Shown here piece by piece: positions 13,101-27,792 of a DNA stretch of 64,000 bases. The notes below the pieces were generated by a model. That model made no database searches, was not told where the DNA came from, and worked only from the letters and a program-made list of their open reading frames with translations. Source of the DNA: Buxus sempervirens (Eukaryota; Streptophyta; Magnoliopsida; Buxales; Buxaceae); contig OX387193.1 of NCBI GenBank assembly GCA_947561395.2, forward strand, positions 5,084,001 to 5,148,000, given 5' to 3'. The translations under genes and the position numbers were made by a program. The stretch's first letter is position 1; the number at the start of each line of letters is the position of its first letter.

Positions 13101-16100
13101 TAAGTTTGAACTAGGCTTCTTGACCCATATGACAGGTCTTGTCCATTTAGGCATATATTTTATATACTAGAAGTATATTCTACATAACGCTCTCTTTTTT
13201 TGTCTAAAAATACACGTATTTATATATTATAAATTTATATTCTTTTTACATATTTATTTCATCAAAACTCAAATGGGAATTAAACAGGTTGAAGCAAATT
13301 GCACAAACCCAAATCCAATCCATTGCCTGCTCTAACTCCATTTCTTCACAAACATACGGCACACAACAGATGGCCAAAGGGCACATGTTCAAGCGCAATC
13401 ACAGCCTCACTCTAGCTCTAAGCCAAGCCCCAACAATAATAAATTCATCCACTTCCCTGGCATAGGCCATTTCAAAATAAACTTCTTCAATAACATGGAC
13501 CACATAGACTGAACCACCATGATGTGGAAAAAAAAAAGGCTGAGCAACTATTTTGCATCTTCCCAATACGTGGCTCACCTTTAGGAACAATCAACAGCCT
13601 GCTAACCAAGTGACTGATAATAAGAATTTTATCTAATAAAGCTGTTAACATGAAACTGCTAACTCAGAAAGCCAATAAAGATTATGAAATCAAATTTGCA
13701 GGATCAGACTTAAAAAAAAAAAAAAGAGAAATAAATGGATCTTGCCAAGAAACTCCATCGTTGCTCCACTTCCATTATCTAACATCCAGGACATTCCAAC
13801 AGACCATATGGTAAAGGGACAGAAATGATGCCATCGATTTCATCTCCCTACCAAACAAATTCTTTCTGGATAAAACCCACCAATTAAGTGCCCAAAAAAA
13901 TCATTCCAAAAATAACTCACAACTCCTAGAATCAACATCAGGGAGGGAAACACAGGCATTTTGATTTTTCTGAGTCTTCATAGATCCAGAATTTAGAGAC
14001 TCTGAAAGGAAACAGAATTGATGAATACAAAACAAGGCATTATTAATTAGACTAATTTGTAAAGGCGAGGAAATTCCTTGCGAAATGTAAAATCACCCCA
14101 CTTATCAAACCAGAGCCCAATGATACCAATGTGTCACTACTTCAGAATCTGTTCAACTTATTTAAAGGACGCAACTGACAGAGGCAGTAATTGATTCCAA
14201 GAAAACTTTATTTCCTCACTGATCCAAAAGGTGTCACAATATATCCATTTAAAAAAATGAAAAAGAAAGAAAGCTCTCAAAATGCATCTGTCTATTTCAA
14301 CATATACGACAAATCTTGGCAGCAAATAATATTTATTTAAAATATAACTTTCAACAGAAACATGGAAATTTAAAAGAAAACAAATTGATATTGCTAATAA
14401 TGGTAAGTGAAAATAGGCAGAGACAAATTTGACTATTTATGCGGTTCATGGCACAACCTAGAAAGCAACAGTAGAATAGTAACTTTTTCTTCCTTTCTAA
14501 TAGGAAAGCTTAGGTACCTTTTGTCCTATAAGTTCAAGCCCGGAAGCGAAATTCTCCAAACGAGCAGATCCATATCTCTCACGTTGAAGGTACTCCTGAA
14601 ATAAGTTGGAAGAAATTAAACTCAAGTCTCCAAAAAGTATAATAGTATAATACAAGTGTCTTGAACAAGAAATGTAATACTAGGGTTCTCCCACCACTAG
14701 ATCAAATTGAGTGCCCTTTACAAATGCAACGAGCTTTGAAAGTTCTTTTCCTGACATTAAATAGCTTGCATGACTTTCCAGAATGTTTTTAACAGAAGCA
14801 ATATGAGCACTCTGCTCCTTGAATGAGGTGCTGCTCTAACCAAAAAAAAAGGCCTCATTAAAATGCCAACACTAAGGAGGTTAAATCTGAACTACAAGGT
14901 ATGCCAAATGTATTATGTAAGATGGAAGATAGGAAGTGAACATTTACCTTTTTGGGTCCAAAGATTGCCTCTTGAAACTAGAACGGAAAAGAAAATAGCC
15001 CAAGAATCTCGGAGAATGTTTGTCAGAATCAGCTGTTGCATGTTCGTATTCTCTTCCAGATCTCAACAAGAATCTAACCTGATGTCATCCAAAGGGGGAA
15101 AAAAAAGAAAGCAAAAACACCAAGAACCAAAACTGAGAATGAAACCAAAAAATATAACCGGCTTCCTTTCACCCAAGACATGCATATCACTACATCTTAA
15201 TTCATACCAGCTCCCCAGCAAGTTCATACAAAGATTCGTCAAGTGTGGCCTGCATAGTGTTGAACATCCTTATCAGTGATCTAAAATGATAAAGTTACAG
15301 CAAAAAATACAAACAAAATGGCAAACTAGAATGTGCTTACCTGTAGTAAACGCAAAGCGCAGTACTGACTGACTGCAGGACCTTCAAGTTTAGCAATGAC
15401 CTGTTTCATCCGCCAGAGTTTGAAAACAAACGAAATACAATTCAGCATGAGAAATATACTGACTGTATAATAGAAGAATCCACTCCAACTTTCTCCATTG
15501 CAGTGATAGAATTCTGAATACCAGTTTTAGTATGCAGAAAAGGGAAAAATGTTCTTATGCATAAAATTTTAAGCACAACCCTCAATATACTTATTTTTGT
15601 GCGCCAAAGTTAAACGTATGGCCATCCAATTCAAGCTTTTTGAATTTAATTCAATATGGTATGCCATACAAGCACTATATAACTCCAGTTGACTGTGATC
15701 AGACAATATCAAAATTAAGATATATATATGCCCAACATATTATCATAGATTAGACTGTTGTCAGTGGGCATGAGAGTTTAAAGATGTAATAACCACCATG
15801 TATATTCAATAGAACATATATGGTTCTATCTCAAGCAGTCTAATCAAAGCCTCATGTCCCATGCTTAGGGTGCAAATCTTACAAGTATATAGCAAGCAGC
15901 AGTCCGGTACCATCTGCGTTGGAAGCATTCCTCAAACAACCTACAAAAGTATAGAAAGAAGTAATAACAATATTATAATGAAGATCATAATTGAACAAAA
16001 ACTAATAATAACAATTTTTAAATTGAAATAAAGCAAGCATAGCTGAATTTTCTGCTGCAAGAAAAGCTAGCTAAATTCATTGCCATCAGATAATTGACTT

Positions 16101-19100
16101 CAACACTTGAAGGCCCCATGATTATCATATTACAAAATCATAAGTTATGGCTGATAGCCAGATTAGTTTTAAGCACAATAGTCTGACATAGACATCACAT
16201 GTGACAGGCAATTTGGAAAACCAATAATTCATGGGGACTTCCGCATGATACCACTCCACATAACAAGTCAACCCCAAACACACATCTACAACATGACAAA
16301 AGACATTTCCTAAACCTTGTGAATTTTTTTCTCTTTGATGAACTATGAACTTTTATTAGAAAAATAGGAGAACGTGCAAAAAACAAAACCCAAAAGAAAA
16401 AAAACAAAAACAAAATCCACCAACCTCAGCGTGCATAAAACAAGGCAATTCGAGGAATGAAAAAGGAAAAGGAAATATATGTGTCAGAAAGGAATGTATA
16501 AAAGGGCAAGCATTCACTCCCAGAGAAAATATCTGCTATCCAACTCTCTCAAGTAACACCTTCTCCAAAGCAATATCCTGACCATAGCCCATCCCGTATC
16601 CAATTCTTAGTGAGCCCAATCACCCAAACCATTATAAGATCTTCAGATAAAGGAAAAATATAATCCTCATCACTTCTGTAAGTGCACAGACTATAGTGAC
16701 CAAGTAAAAGAACCTCCAATGACCATAGAGGCTTAGCTTACCACGTGGCTAATATAGAAGAACCACCCTCCACCACCAGACAACAAAAATCAAGTGATCA
16801 AGCTTCCTTCAGTCCAATGATCAAAGCATTAACTCTTTCACAAATAGCAAAGCTCTCACCTATGAGCACAAGGAAGGCATGAATACCTGCCGTCCATGAT
16901 CTCTAAATGTCTATCAATACCTAATGGGTGAAGGTCTCGAAAGAGCATTAGTCCACATCAAGCTTGATATTATCCTCCCTGATGGGCACCAAGCCAACAG
17001 GGAATAAAGAACATGCTGGGTTATATCATACCAGCCCTCCAATAACTCATAAAATCAGATAATGCAACCCTATTTAATACAAATAGGAGCAGACCTGTGA
17101 TAAAGCCATATTTGTTATATAAAAATGATGCCAAAAATCATAGAATTTTTCTCTTCAAAATTCCTTATTAATTTAATCCCAACCGGCACTTGAAACCTGC
17201 ATCAATGGACCAAACTGGGTTTTGGTCTTTTATTTAATCCCAAGTGACCGACAAAGTAGCACATACTATGGTTCCATATAAGTTTCCACAAAAAGCCCAA
17301 ACCAGAGAATCTCAAATCAGAATACAGGAGATGGTTGTAGCAACATGCAATAAATACATACCACCTAAATTACTCTAGCATTGGCAAAATGAAGAAAACA
17401 TTTGTTATCTGATTCATCCCAACTCGTACACATAAAACACACAGGATATATAACTTCAAATAAACAAAGGCAGGTATAAAGCAATAAAAGTTATTAAGAA
17501 TATATTACGATATGATGGTTAACATAGGATGTAACACCCAGTTAAATGAATAGTTAAAAACTATACTCTGTGGATCTTCCAGCCGCAGAGAATAAGTCTG
17601 CCCAGTGTCTCCCATCAGTTTTTCTGGCAACACTTACAACCACATCAAGATATTCAGGGAAGTTTCTGATTAAGTCGCAAGTCTTCTCCAAAAGAGAGAA
17701 GCTGGTAGCACTTCTTGGAATTAAGAGCTGGTTCTTATTAGCATTTTGTCTGTAAGGAAAAGATAGGATATTTTAGATTCGAGGGGAAAAAGCAGCATAA
17801 AACATACATATGAAGCACAAATGATCTCCCAGCAATGGGCAAGACGAACATAAAAAAAAATACAAGAAATTTCGGACAGGATCTGAAGTTGTATATACTC
17901 AACCAACTCCATCCAAAGATTTTAACTGCAAATTTGTCTATTTAATGACGGTACAAAAAAGTTTACTATGATTAATACTTCCGAAATTGAAACACTTCAA
18001 CCAAAAAAATCAATGAACAGAACAACAGTTCATGTGAACCAACTAATCACATGCGCTGAAAGATTCTTCATACATCTGATCCACAATAATTCACATTACC
18101 ATTGGAGGCCCCAGTAGCTATTAGTTGTTATATTCCGTACTCTCAGTATTTATTTCACACACGGATGACACTCAATGTCATGCAATTTACCTCAAATGCA
18201 TTTTTTTTTTCCTTTTTATAAAGAGTTCGTTATTCTGTTTTTGTTCTTTCCCTTGGACCAAGTTATGGTTTGGTTTCTACAAGAATTCCATTTATTCACT
18301 AGACTAATATAATAACACAAACCCAAACCAGTATTACATAACTTGTTGGTAACCACAATAAGTACATGAAATGTCTGTTCAATTGTACTAATATTTGAAA
18401 TCTTTGATTCAGAATATACCTGGATATTTCGGCATCAAATACAGTAAATAGAAGCCACTCTAGACAATGGGAAAAATGGGGCTTTTCCGCTGACAATCTT
18501 GCTAACCGCAAAGCTTCTTCACTTTTGTCTCGCTGGTGAGCATGAAAACATAAGGGACTTTCCATAAGAAACAAAGGATATGGATCCAGATAGAAACAAA
18601 TATGCAGCAAACACAAATTGCAAAGGCCTGTGATGTACACAGCACAAAAACATTGGATGAGAGAATTACAACTAGATGGGAATGAACATTTCAGTGATTG
18701 ACAGAAGAATAAATCACAAATCACTACTCTTGCTAGACTGGAATGGTAAAACAGGATCTGCACCACTAGTAAAACTAGGAGCGAAAAAGGCACTGTACAT
18801 CATAATACACTCTGGCTACTTGTAAATTAATTAGGACTTTGTCCTTTGAGGCATACTGTATTATCCTTTTGAGAAGAACCACAAAGTGACAGCGCAACGG
18901 CACACAAGGACAATGCTAATGTAAATTAGAATTTCTGGAATGCTTACATTATAATCTAGTTAAGGAAAAGAATATGCATTTTCTTTCAGTTACATTCAAG
19001 ATAGTGAACAGAAAAGCACCTTATCTCAGTGCCAAAATCTACAAGAAGTTTACCACTAATAGGCCACTAGTGCACTAGTGGATCCAATAAGATCCACTAG

Positions 19101-22100
19101 TGCAATTGTAGTCAGAGAAACATAGAAAATATGAAACACGGCTATATTTATTCAGTAGAATCTCCAGAATAAAAGTAATGAAACATCAGTTTGCTAATGT
19201 CTGCTAGGGAAAAAATGGATCATAGTATACCTGAAGAAGGTGTCGAAGTAGACAATGCAATATAGTTTGAGCTTGAGGAGAAGGTTCAAAACATGGGAAC
19301 TCTGTGCATGCGGAAAATGACATTCTCTGAGAAACACCAACAACCACCCCAGCATTTGGAAGAAGTCCTAGAGGGTAAACCTCACGATCAAATTCCAGCT
19401 CAGGATCCAACTAAGATAACAGGTAACATGAAAAAAGAGTTTAAGTCGAGTAAAAGGCCCAAAAAAAGGATTAAAAAGAAGAATTAATGCTGACTACCTC
19501 TATCTGAAAGTTAACATGATTCAAATAACCAAATCAATCAATGCAACAAAATGCCTCATCCCGATTCCCAACTAGTCTAGGATTGATATAATTAACTAGA
19601 TCAGGACACTTAATGACCAAAATATTTCCACTAAAAACAAATTCCGAAATAAAACACCTTGGATGGTTATCTGTATATTAGTTCTTACTCAAGCACACAA
19701 GAACTATTGTCCCTTATAACTGGTTTGGAATCTAAAGTTGGTAAGACATTACAAAGTTTGTATTTTTGGAGGAGCAGGAATGTCTTTGCGCATGAGGCAA
19801 TTCAAAAAAAAAAATTTCAAATAAATGTGCTTTATTATGTGTAAATAAAGTTGCATCAATTTTGCACATAAGTTTACAGATAGGTTTCAACTGTCTTTAC
19901 TGAATCTTTTTTTTTCATGGTAAAAAATGACAGTACTGCCTACCAAGAGAAAAAAAAAACAGTTTTTTTTAAATTAAGATCCATAAAATGATGTCTACTC
20001 TAAATATATATAAATGTATTCCTTTCTCTTCTTGTACTTTAAGCTCAGGAAAAAAAATATGTTCGTTCCCGTTCATCACTTCCATGAGACATACACACAA
20101 AGAGGGAGGGCCCTTCTTCATATTTTAATTTAAGCTCAGGAAAAAAAATAAGTTGGTTCCAGTTCATCACTTCCATGAGACATACAAACAAAGGGAGGGA
20201 GGGGGGTGTGGCGGTGCAGATTCCTACATAATAAAGAGGCATCTGGAGAAAAAAAAAAATAGTAGCAAGTAAATGAGTAATTGAACACAGGATACTGACA
20301 TATACTACTGAATGGGATCAACTGTCTCTCAATCTATCAATTTCTGTAACCCAAGAATTCATAGATACCTGCAAGAAATCCTCCTGCTTAAAGGAATCAA
20401 CACCAGGAGATGGATACCAGACCTGTAATTACAAGCTTCCAAGCGGAATCTATATCAGACAAGTAACATAGAACAAAATAGCAGAAGAAAGAATTTACAA
20501 TTTACAAATCAAAACAATAGATAGGCCCGCATAGTTTGTTACCTGCATTCCTCGGTGACCATAATCCAACCATGAAACTTCCTCGATCAAGTTTTCTTTC
20601 TCTTCAGACTGACCACAGGTAACCCAAAATAATTCGACTGAGTCAGTCAGCTCTCTTTCATGTCCATCGTCCAAATCAAGTAGGGAAAGCTCCCCATTTG
20701 TTCTCAAAATTAAACATCTGGCATAATATGCAACCGACCAAGAAATTTAAGATGTACTCAGAAACTAGATATCATTCAGAAGGGCAAACAATAATACCTG
20801 GTAGGCTGTATAACATAAATTTCTGATGAAGATGAGAAAAGGTTTTTTTCTCTTGGAATTTGATCGGGTATAAAACGCATAGCTGCGGGATGGCACTTTG
20901 CAGTCATAATCGAAAGCTCTCGTACTGTAGAAAGCTGTTTGTCATTTTATTACTTACAAATGCATAAGAGAATCGTATACCACCAGAGTACTGCTATTCA
21001 GAGTGCTCAGAACTCCAACATATTGAACTACTTAAGAAACAAAAATAGTAAACTAATTCTGTTGAAAGGACACAAGAAAAGCAACCAATATTTTGCTACC
21101 TGTAAATTCGGAGTACTAGATGGTGACAATTCACCAAATATTTTCACATGGAATATATGGACATCAAATGGACGATAGGTCACAAGTATATAATCTTGAA
21201 ACACATCCATGACCACTGGCTTGCCAAGCAACGATTTTCGACAAAGTAAAGAACTCTGGTCAAGGTGATATCTTGGGTAAAAGAGTAACTCATACCTGCA
21301 AGTGAGCAATTACTCATTCTATTACCAGCAGAAGTAGGTTACACAGAACTAAAATTGTGAGAAATGGTATTTCTATATATAAGTGAAAGAGACCACATAT
21401 TGTTAAAGAAAATGGTAAAGGTTGAAACTTGATCATGTTAGGCTTTCTGAGACATCTTCTAAGATCTCACATAAGTGATACAAAACGTAAAAAGTGTATA
21501 ATAGATATCCATACGAAAAGATATTTAAAGGAAATATGTGTTTGGCTCTTGGCTTGACTTTAATTTTATAGAGGTATGTTTCCTTTCGCCAGATTTATGA
21601 TATAGTCTTGAAAACTAATTTTAGAGCCTTATAGCAATTTAGGTAATTTATGAGAAACTATATATTTGGGTTTGGTCCAGAAGTGCCCTTTTAGTTTGGA
21701 ATCTCTTGTTAGGATCATATGATCATAGTTTTGGGGAGATCTTTGCAAGAGAGGTTTCTAGGGTGCTGTCCCATGCTCCTTCTTATGGGATTCCCTACCT
21801 TGCCATTAAAGCTAATTTTGGAGTTTTTGATTTATGGTTAGATTTCGGGTTATAAACGATGCTTTAGGTAATTTAGGGATTGATCCTAAAATACTCTTTG
21901 GTGGCATCTCCTGTTGGAATCTTAGCATTTGGGGAGTGCTTTATGAGAGATATGGCTGTCATAAGAACTTTGTTAAGGGTGCCATAAGAACTTTGTTAAG
22001 GGTGTGCGCATCTAAGTGAATGCCATCAATTTTATGACAGTTTGAGTAGTTAGTATTTGGAAACTTGAATGAAAAAAAGAGGTTGAATTACTTACGTGTT

Positions 22101-25100
22101 AGAAGAGTCAACATAGTTGCAAACAACAACAATTTTCCCCAACCATGACAAGCCTTTGCACTGAATTTTTTGTTCCTGGGTAATATCTCCAAACACACGC
22201 CACTTTTTATAACGTATATCATATAAGATCAATCCATGAAGACCAGCAACTGCTAAATACATCCCATCCTTGCTAGCCACTACATGCTGAATAGGCCAAT
22301 TTTGGGAGATATAAGATACCTGGTCAAAAGGAACAATTGTATAAGTCATCAAGCAAACATATACGAGCAGTACGATAATTAAGCAGCAAGTATGCAATTC
22401 AAACACGTAACTGGAAGGTTAAGATGCAGTAGTTTAAGTTCATCAGTGTCTTCAGACTGCACTATAAGCAAACGATCTTCACCATAGATCACTTGACGAA
22501 CATATGTTGTGCCTGAAACTCCTCTATTCAGGCAACATTTACCAAAAGAGAATGCAAGAATTCTCTCCGAAGATCCCTCTTCAATAGCATAGAGCCTATA
22601 TCCATTTTCATCCCACTGCATCAGTGAGGTTCCACCCATCAGAGGTTCATATTTAAAATCCTGGTTTGGCTTTACCATTGGAGAAGATACAGAACTTAAA
22701 CCAATTTGACGGATTGTACACATCAAACGACACCCAGATACAGACCAGACAGTAAGTCCTCTCAACTTCCACCCAACAGCAAAAGCAGAATTATCAGGTG
22801 TCCATGCTAGACAACTGACAGGACCAGTATCTTCCACAGAATATCTGAACAGAGGTCATGACAAACCCACAATATCATCAGCAGATTAATATAATATGAT
22901 TGATGTGTAACAATAAATGAGGGGAGAAAAAAAAAAGGAAGACAGAATTATGAAAATAGTGAAGAAAATTTACATATAAGAGTTTGTCAAAATAATCTAT
23001 ATACCAAATTTATAAGCTGAACTGTAATCAGTGTCTCAAAACCTATGAAATGGATGATGGTAATTTTGTCTAGTCAAGTTAATGATGCTCAACAGAATAG
23101 TATAATTGCTAAAGATTTCTGGTTTGCCACCCCAGGTTTAGTTGACTTGTGAGATGACCCTTTTTGTCACATGTAAGAATGATGTGGCCATTTTATACAG
23201 TTGATATGATATGGAATCATCTAAATCAGCCATGAAATGAATATTTTGTACCACATGACCCCAGTTCTTGTGACGTATTATTTTTCATCCATTTTTTTAA
23301 GACTCAAGTTTTGTGCAAAGAAAGATATTACTTTAAAGCCCTTTCTGTTACAAGAAAATGCCTTTGGGGCTGAACCTTGGCTGTGACAAAAGTTGACAAA
23401 AATATGTAAGCATGGCTTACCAAATAAGCTTCCACTTTTGAGTTAAGTGACTCGCCAGATTGCTTTCTCTGGAGCATTTTGCAACACAACCCAGACGAAG
23501 GATTCAAATGTTGGCTAAAACCAATACAATGTGGCAAGTGACTGAGTCAAATGATTTTGAGGGGTGGCTAATATATTGATTTTGAGGGTGGCAAATACAA
23601 ATAGGTATTCGTATAGGTATTGGTTTGGCAAATTTCTTTATCAATGAACCCTGTTTTTTTATGTTAAGGCCGATCTTCTTATACATATCAGCTGGTATGT
23701 ACAAACTAGTATTGGTTTTGGATTACAATTTACAAAATTCTCTGTAACAAGTACTACTTAAGAACCTTTTTAAACCAATTTTGTAACTAATCCACATGCT
23801 TTTCATCAATTAATTCAATTGTTGCCACCAAGGACAAAACAAAAACAAGGGAACAAAAATTGGATTTTATGACCATCAAATCTATTCTACCTATTAATAC
23901 CATTATTGGTGCAACACTTACCCCCAGTCATACAAGGATACAGTACGAAGAAGTGACGCAGATTCTGCAAGGTCATATAACTCAACAACACCCCTTCCAC
24001 TACCAACAGCAAGGATTTGTTGGTCTGAAGCTACAGAAGCACACACAGCACCACCAGAAACTAACCATCTTTCAGCTTTTATAGATTCAGTTTGCTTTAG
24101 ACCTTTCTTACTTACTGAACATAATGCAAGTTTTCCACCAGAATACAAGACAACCAGCAACCTCAATGGCAAGGAAAGCTCCAGCTGGATAATAGCAGAC
24201 TCGCCGGAAGGCACACAACTTGATTTGAAGACTTTTAAATCCCCTTCAGAAGAAGATCCATTTTCCAAATTATGCAGTGGTTCAATAAAACTGTTGCTCT
24301 CACGCCAATTGGAATTAAGTGTAAAGGTCCCATCAAACTGCATGAAATAGAGCAATATTCATTGAATTAACAAAAAAATAATAATAATAATAATACATTA
24401 AACTAGGACCCAGACAACTTTGCTTGCGTAAAAAATATTAGCTCTAAAATCAATAATCTACAAACAAGATGTTGCTTTACACTTAATCCATCTACAAATT
24501 ACATAAAACAACCACATTCAATCGTATTTATTCATGTATACCTCCCCCTTCCAGGATATAAGATGTAAAGACCCATCAGAAAGCCCAAGGAGTACATGCC
24601 TGTTGTCGCACACAATATTGCTCCTGTCAAGAAAGTGAACAGGGATATCATTCCCAAATGAACTAATTTGAGGGAATCAAGTAAAGTCGACACACATAAA
24701 TACTCCACGGAAAATATTGACTTTCACAACTTGTAATAATAAATCGACATGATTTTAGCTCTTTCACTTTCAAGCTTCTTTAATTTTCCTTCTCCTACAT
24801 TCAATGGTCAGAAAACAAACACCACAAATGAAAATTGAGAATGAAGGCTTATCATGAAATGATGAAACGCGCTGATCAGAATCAGACTCTCAAAAGTAGA
24901 TGTTCGAAAATGCTTTTATACTTCTAGGATAAAGTTTTAGAAGGGTGACATTACATCTATACACCACTGATGCATTTGAGCAACATTTTTGCTATTTGCA
25001 TCAAAGTATCAAAAATGCCCCTTTTTCTTGTTTGACCATATAGCCCAATGCTAGTATTTAGTTCTATATTACTGAATATATCCAAACTCTACAATTAATA

Positions 25101-27414
25101 GGGCTGTCAATGAGCCAAGCTAACTTGGGCTTGGCTCAATGCAACAAGCTTGAGCTTAAAAACTATACTAGCCTAAGCTTTAAAAGAGCTAATTTAGTTT
25201 ATTAACCCAAGAAGCTTAATTTGGCTTGGCTTGGTTTTTATTGTGTAATAAATAATTTTATATCATTTATAAAAGTAAAATAATATAATTAGGTTTTAAA
25301 AAAGAGAATATTATAATATTAATTTATAATTCTTTTTTTTAACTTCATATATATCATACAAATTTTGTAGTTTTACGAATGATACACCTTATGTGCATGT
25401 GGTTTAGTTGAAATTTAGATTGAGTTGAGCTCTAATAAGCCTGAGAAATGTGACCAAACCCAAGCATAGCCTAGGCCCGAAAAATTTTAACGAGCCCAAG
25501 CCAAGTCCAAGCCATCCTCAGTTTATGAGCCCAAACCGAACTGGAAAAAGCTTGTATCATCTTGGCTCATTTACAGCCCTGACAATTAAACTAAAATAAG
25601 CTTTTAAAGAATTTTTCAAGAATTATTAGATTGCACAGTGAAAAGCTAATTACATATTTCAGGATTTATAAGTTATCTTTTAATGACCCAGTGGATATGG
25701 GTTCTAACCTTACAAGCAGCATACTGCCTGGATTAATTCATATATATATAACATGGGTTATGCACTGCACTATCAGAAACAGAAAACATACAGCAACCTA
25801 GTTGGAAAGAAAATGATAATTATGAGCCACATCATAACTGTGTGATTTTGAACTCATGATTTCTTAATCTATCTTTTGCATTATTATGATTAGTAAGCAA
25901 TATAGAATGTATCTCTTTCAAAGTACTGTTACTCTAATACGTTGCTATACAAAAATGCTACTTTTTTATATTATTGCTACTTAAAGCAGAGGACTTGTAC
26001 AGTATTATAATGAGTTCTTGGTGAGTTCTTGCAATATTTCTTTCTTAGGTAGATGCATTCTTGCACTCGTTTCATCATTCCTAAACCTGCATATCATACA
26101 TGGCTTCCATTATGGCCACACATGTTACAGAACCTTTCCAGCATCTTCAATCATTTCTACAAATATCACAATACAATTTTACTTTGAAGGTACCAGAAGC
26201 TTAAATTTGCAATGAAGTTTAATGCCCCCAACATATCCTCAATATAAGGTGGCAAGTGTACTTACATTATCAAGTTCTTATTAGAGAAAGGGACCTCCTC
26301 ACTTAGAAGTAAAGAAATCATTGCAAGAAACAGCCCGGATGATTGCTTCCCACCAACTTGTATTTTCTTTTCTGTCATTTGGACCTTAAAAATGTGAAGA
26401 AAGAATGAAGATGTCTGCAACAAAGCAATGTCGGGTGAATAAGATAAGCAAAAAGATTGATCAATTCATAATCATACAAGTATCACTTGAAATCAATTTT
26501 CATTTGCTTTGTGTATAGAAATTAACATATCTCATACTCAGACATATAACCCGAAGGCCACCATGTTTCTTTGTTTTCCTCTCTTGATTTAATATATAAC
26601 TTCATTGTCTCCCAAATATATATATAACCGGAGACCATCGAGAAATCAAGCATGCGACTAGATGAACAGTATGTAAATGACGGACTTATGATATCAGATC
26701 CCCGTTCTAATAAATATCCCAATTTTAACCCCATCACATACTCCCATCAATCTTTGAGAATTGTAAGAGGAAATTGCAAAGAGTTTCTAAGATGTGACTA
26801 GACCAGAGACAGTAAAAACTAACATACTTGAAGCATAACACCATTACCGCATTCACGTCATTAATAAGTATGCTCGGTATTGCAAAAACAACCAAAATGT
26901 ACCAGCGATCACAATCAAGGCATTGGTTTGGCAGAATAATTACTCTAATGTACAATTCGGTCTGGTAAATAATGCAATGCACTCACCAGAACAGCCAATT
27001 TAGGATGAACAACGGGTATTTTGAGGGAATGAAGGCCAAAAAAAAGTACACACTTACAAGAACGGCAATCGTTTTAGAATCGGGACTCCACACGGCCTGC
27101 GAATTCTCGCCCTCTCTTTGAACTGAATCTGAATCCCTTTTGTATTTGCCTAACCTCACCTTGTGCTGTTTCCAAATCCAAGTGTTGTACGAATCAATAG
27201 CAATCGTAAGCCGACGCCGGGGGGTTGGGGGGAAACGATTAACGAACAGAAACTAGAGAAGATTTACCTGGGAAGAGCTCCATAACTCTATATGAGAAGG
27301 AGCGACAACAAGCAGCAATCGATTGATGACTTTGAGGTAGACAATCCGCTGCGAAGTCGGGCAGAGAGAAGCTTCAAGGGGGATGACCTGAGGCCATCCA
27401 TACGCCATATACAT
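10121..27414 (-). CDS. RIC1: RIC1-like subunit of the RAB6 (Ypt6) GEF complex, 23 exons, 1122 aa
   Basis: RIC1 pairs with RGP1 to activate the Golgi GTPase RAB6/Ypt6 in retrograde traffic (yeast and animal knowledge). The start MYMAYGWPQVIPLE is characteristic of plant RIC1. Exons, 5' to 3': 27268-27414, 27058-27165, 26266-26414, 24542-24623, 23922-24337, 22412-22844, 22096-22319, 21100-21295, 20798-20934, 20543-20717, 20369-20422, 19231-19410, 18420-18532, 17567-17749, 15883-15940, 15341-15400, 15208-15249, 14948-15078, 14695-14830, 14518-14595, 11950-12066, 10296-10358, 10121-10207. They sum to 3369 bases and stay in frame. The first ~450 residues look like WD40-type beta-propeller repeats (AVWSPDSKTIAVL, CLAWTPDNSAFAVGW). 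The C-terminal half (HFSHCLEWLLFTVFDAEIS, ASYLMSGKELSKLVAFVKG) is the RIC1 domain. The 5' edge of exon 19 is the least certain boundary. The gene appears intact despite transposon insertions in introns. Confidence 0.93.
11000..11875 (+). mobile_element. 5'-truncated L1-type LINE fragment in RIC1 intron 21
   Basis: The block lies antisense to RIC1 inside the 1.6 kb intron 10359-11949. Reading + strand frames gives the C-terminal part of a plant LINE reverse-transcriptase ORF: WKSGKFTIKSCCEAIR, then a degenerate zf-RVT segment (KCIFCQG..LFFE), then SLKRNRRRFQNRFTPEERII. Frames are broken by stops. A TGTAA-rich tail and an A-run near 11867-11875 mark the 3' end. Confidence 0.75.
12067..14517 (-). 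other. RIC1 intron 20 with a possible MITE near 12980-13340
   Basis: This 2.45 kb intron has no supported gene. Near 12980 there is AGAACAGGCAAT, and near 13330 the roughly complementary ATTGCCTGCTCT. CTCCAT lies outside each end, which is compatible with a decayed hAT-like insertion. The rest is AT-rich with short A-runs. Confidence 0.32.
15941..17566 (-). other. RIC1 intron 14, unclassified sequence
   Basis: This is a 1.6 kb intron. The part at about 16500-17060 is less AT-rich than its surroundings and looks like old inserted DNA. I cannot match it to an element family, and no open frame in it is convincing. Confidence 0.3.
20041..20212. repeat. Tandem duplication, unit about 91 bp, in RIC1 intron 11
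   Basis: A unit beginning AAGCTCAGGAAAAAAAAT and containing CATCACTTCCATGAGACATA occurs at 20041 and again at 20132, with a few substitutions. It lies in the intron between 19411 and 20368 and does not touch coding sequence. Confidence 0.8.
21296..22095 (-). other. RIC1 intron 7 with a short tandem duplication
   Basis: The intron between the exons at 22096-22319 and 21100-21295 is 800 bases. Its only notable feature is a 23-base unit (CATAAGAACTTTGTTAAGGG core) repeated back to back near 21959-22004. The origin of the interior sequence is not recognised. Confidence 0.5.
25099..25581. mobile_element. hAT-type MITE in RIC1 intron 3, 8-bp target duplication
   Basis: The ends are inverted repeats of about 21 bases: left TAGGGCTGTCAATGAGCCAA, right the complement of CAGGGCTGTAAATGAGCCAA. 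Both are flanked by the same eight bases, ACAATTAA (25091-25098 and 25582-25589). An 8-bp duplication and CAGGG-type ends are diagnostic for the hAT superfamily. The element is 483 bp and AT-rich, with no coding capacity. Confidence 0.9.
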
Positions 27415-27792
27415 CTTAGATTATTGTGTTGAACACGGACTGGGATCTGAGAGACGCGAGGGTACACAAAGGGAGAAGAGCATTTCAAGGAGGAAGGGTG
27501 AAGATTAATTATCTAACAAAGCCCTCGGCCCTCTCACTTGAATCTGAATCTGAACCAATTAAAAGGAGAAACCATGAAACCTCCCCGTTCGGCTTTGGCA
27601 AAGCAATGGTGCACTGAGATTTGAAATGGTGTGATCCGTTTTGCGTTTCCTGGATCTAACCGCACCTGAAAGATTTGAAGCCATGCGATGAGCATAATTT
27701 GACCTTTTTATGTCGCTCAACCAGGAGATCAATCATGTTAATTATTATTATTTTTTTCATCCTCTTTTTTTTTTTTTTTTTTTTTCCTCTTA

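Noticed and set aside
16500-17060. Possible retroelement in RIC1 intron 14
   Set aside because: Composition differs from the surroundings, but I could read no RT, RNase H or terminal motif with enough certainty to classify it.
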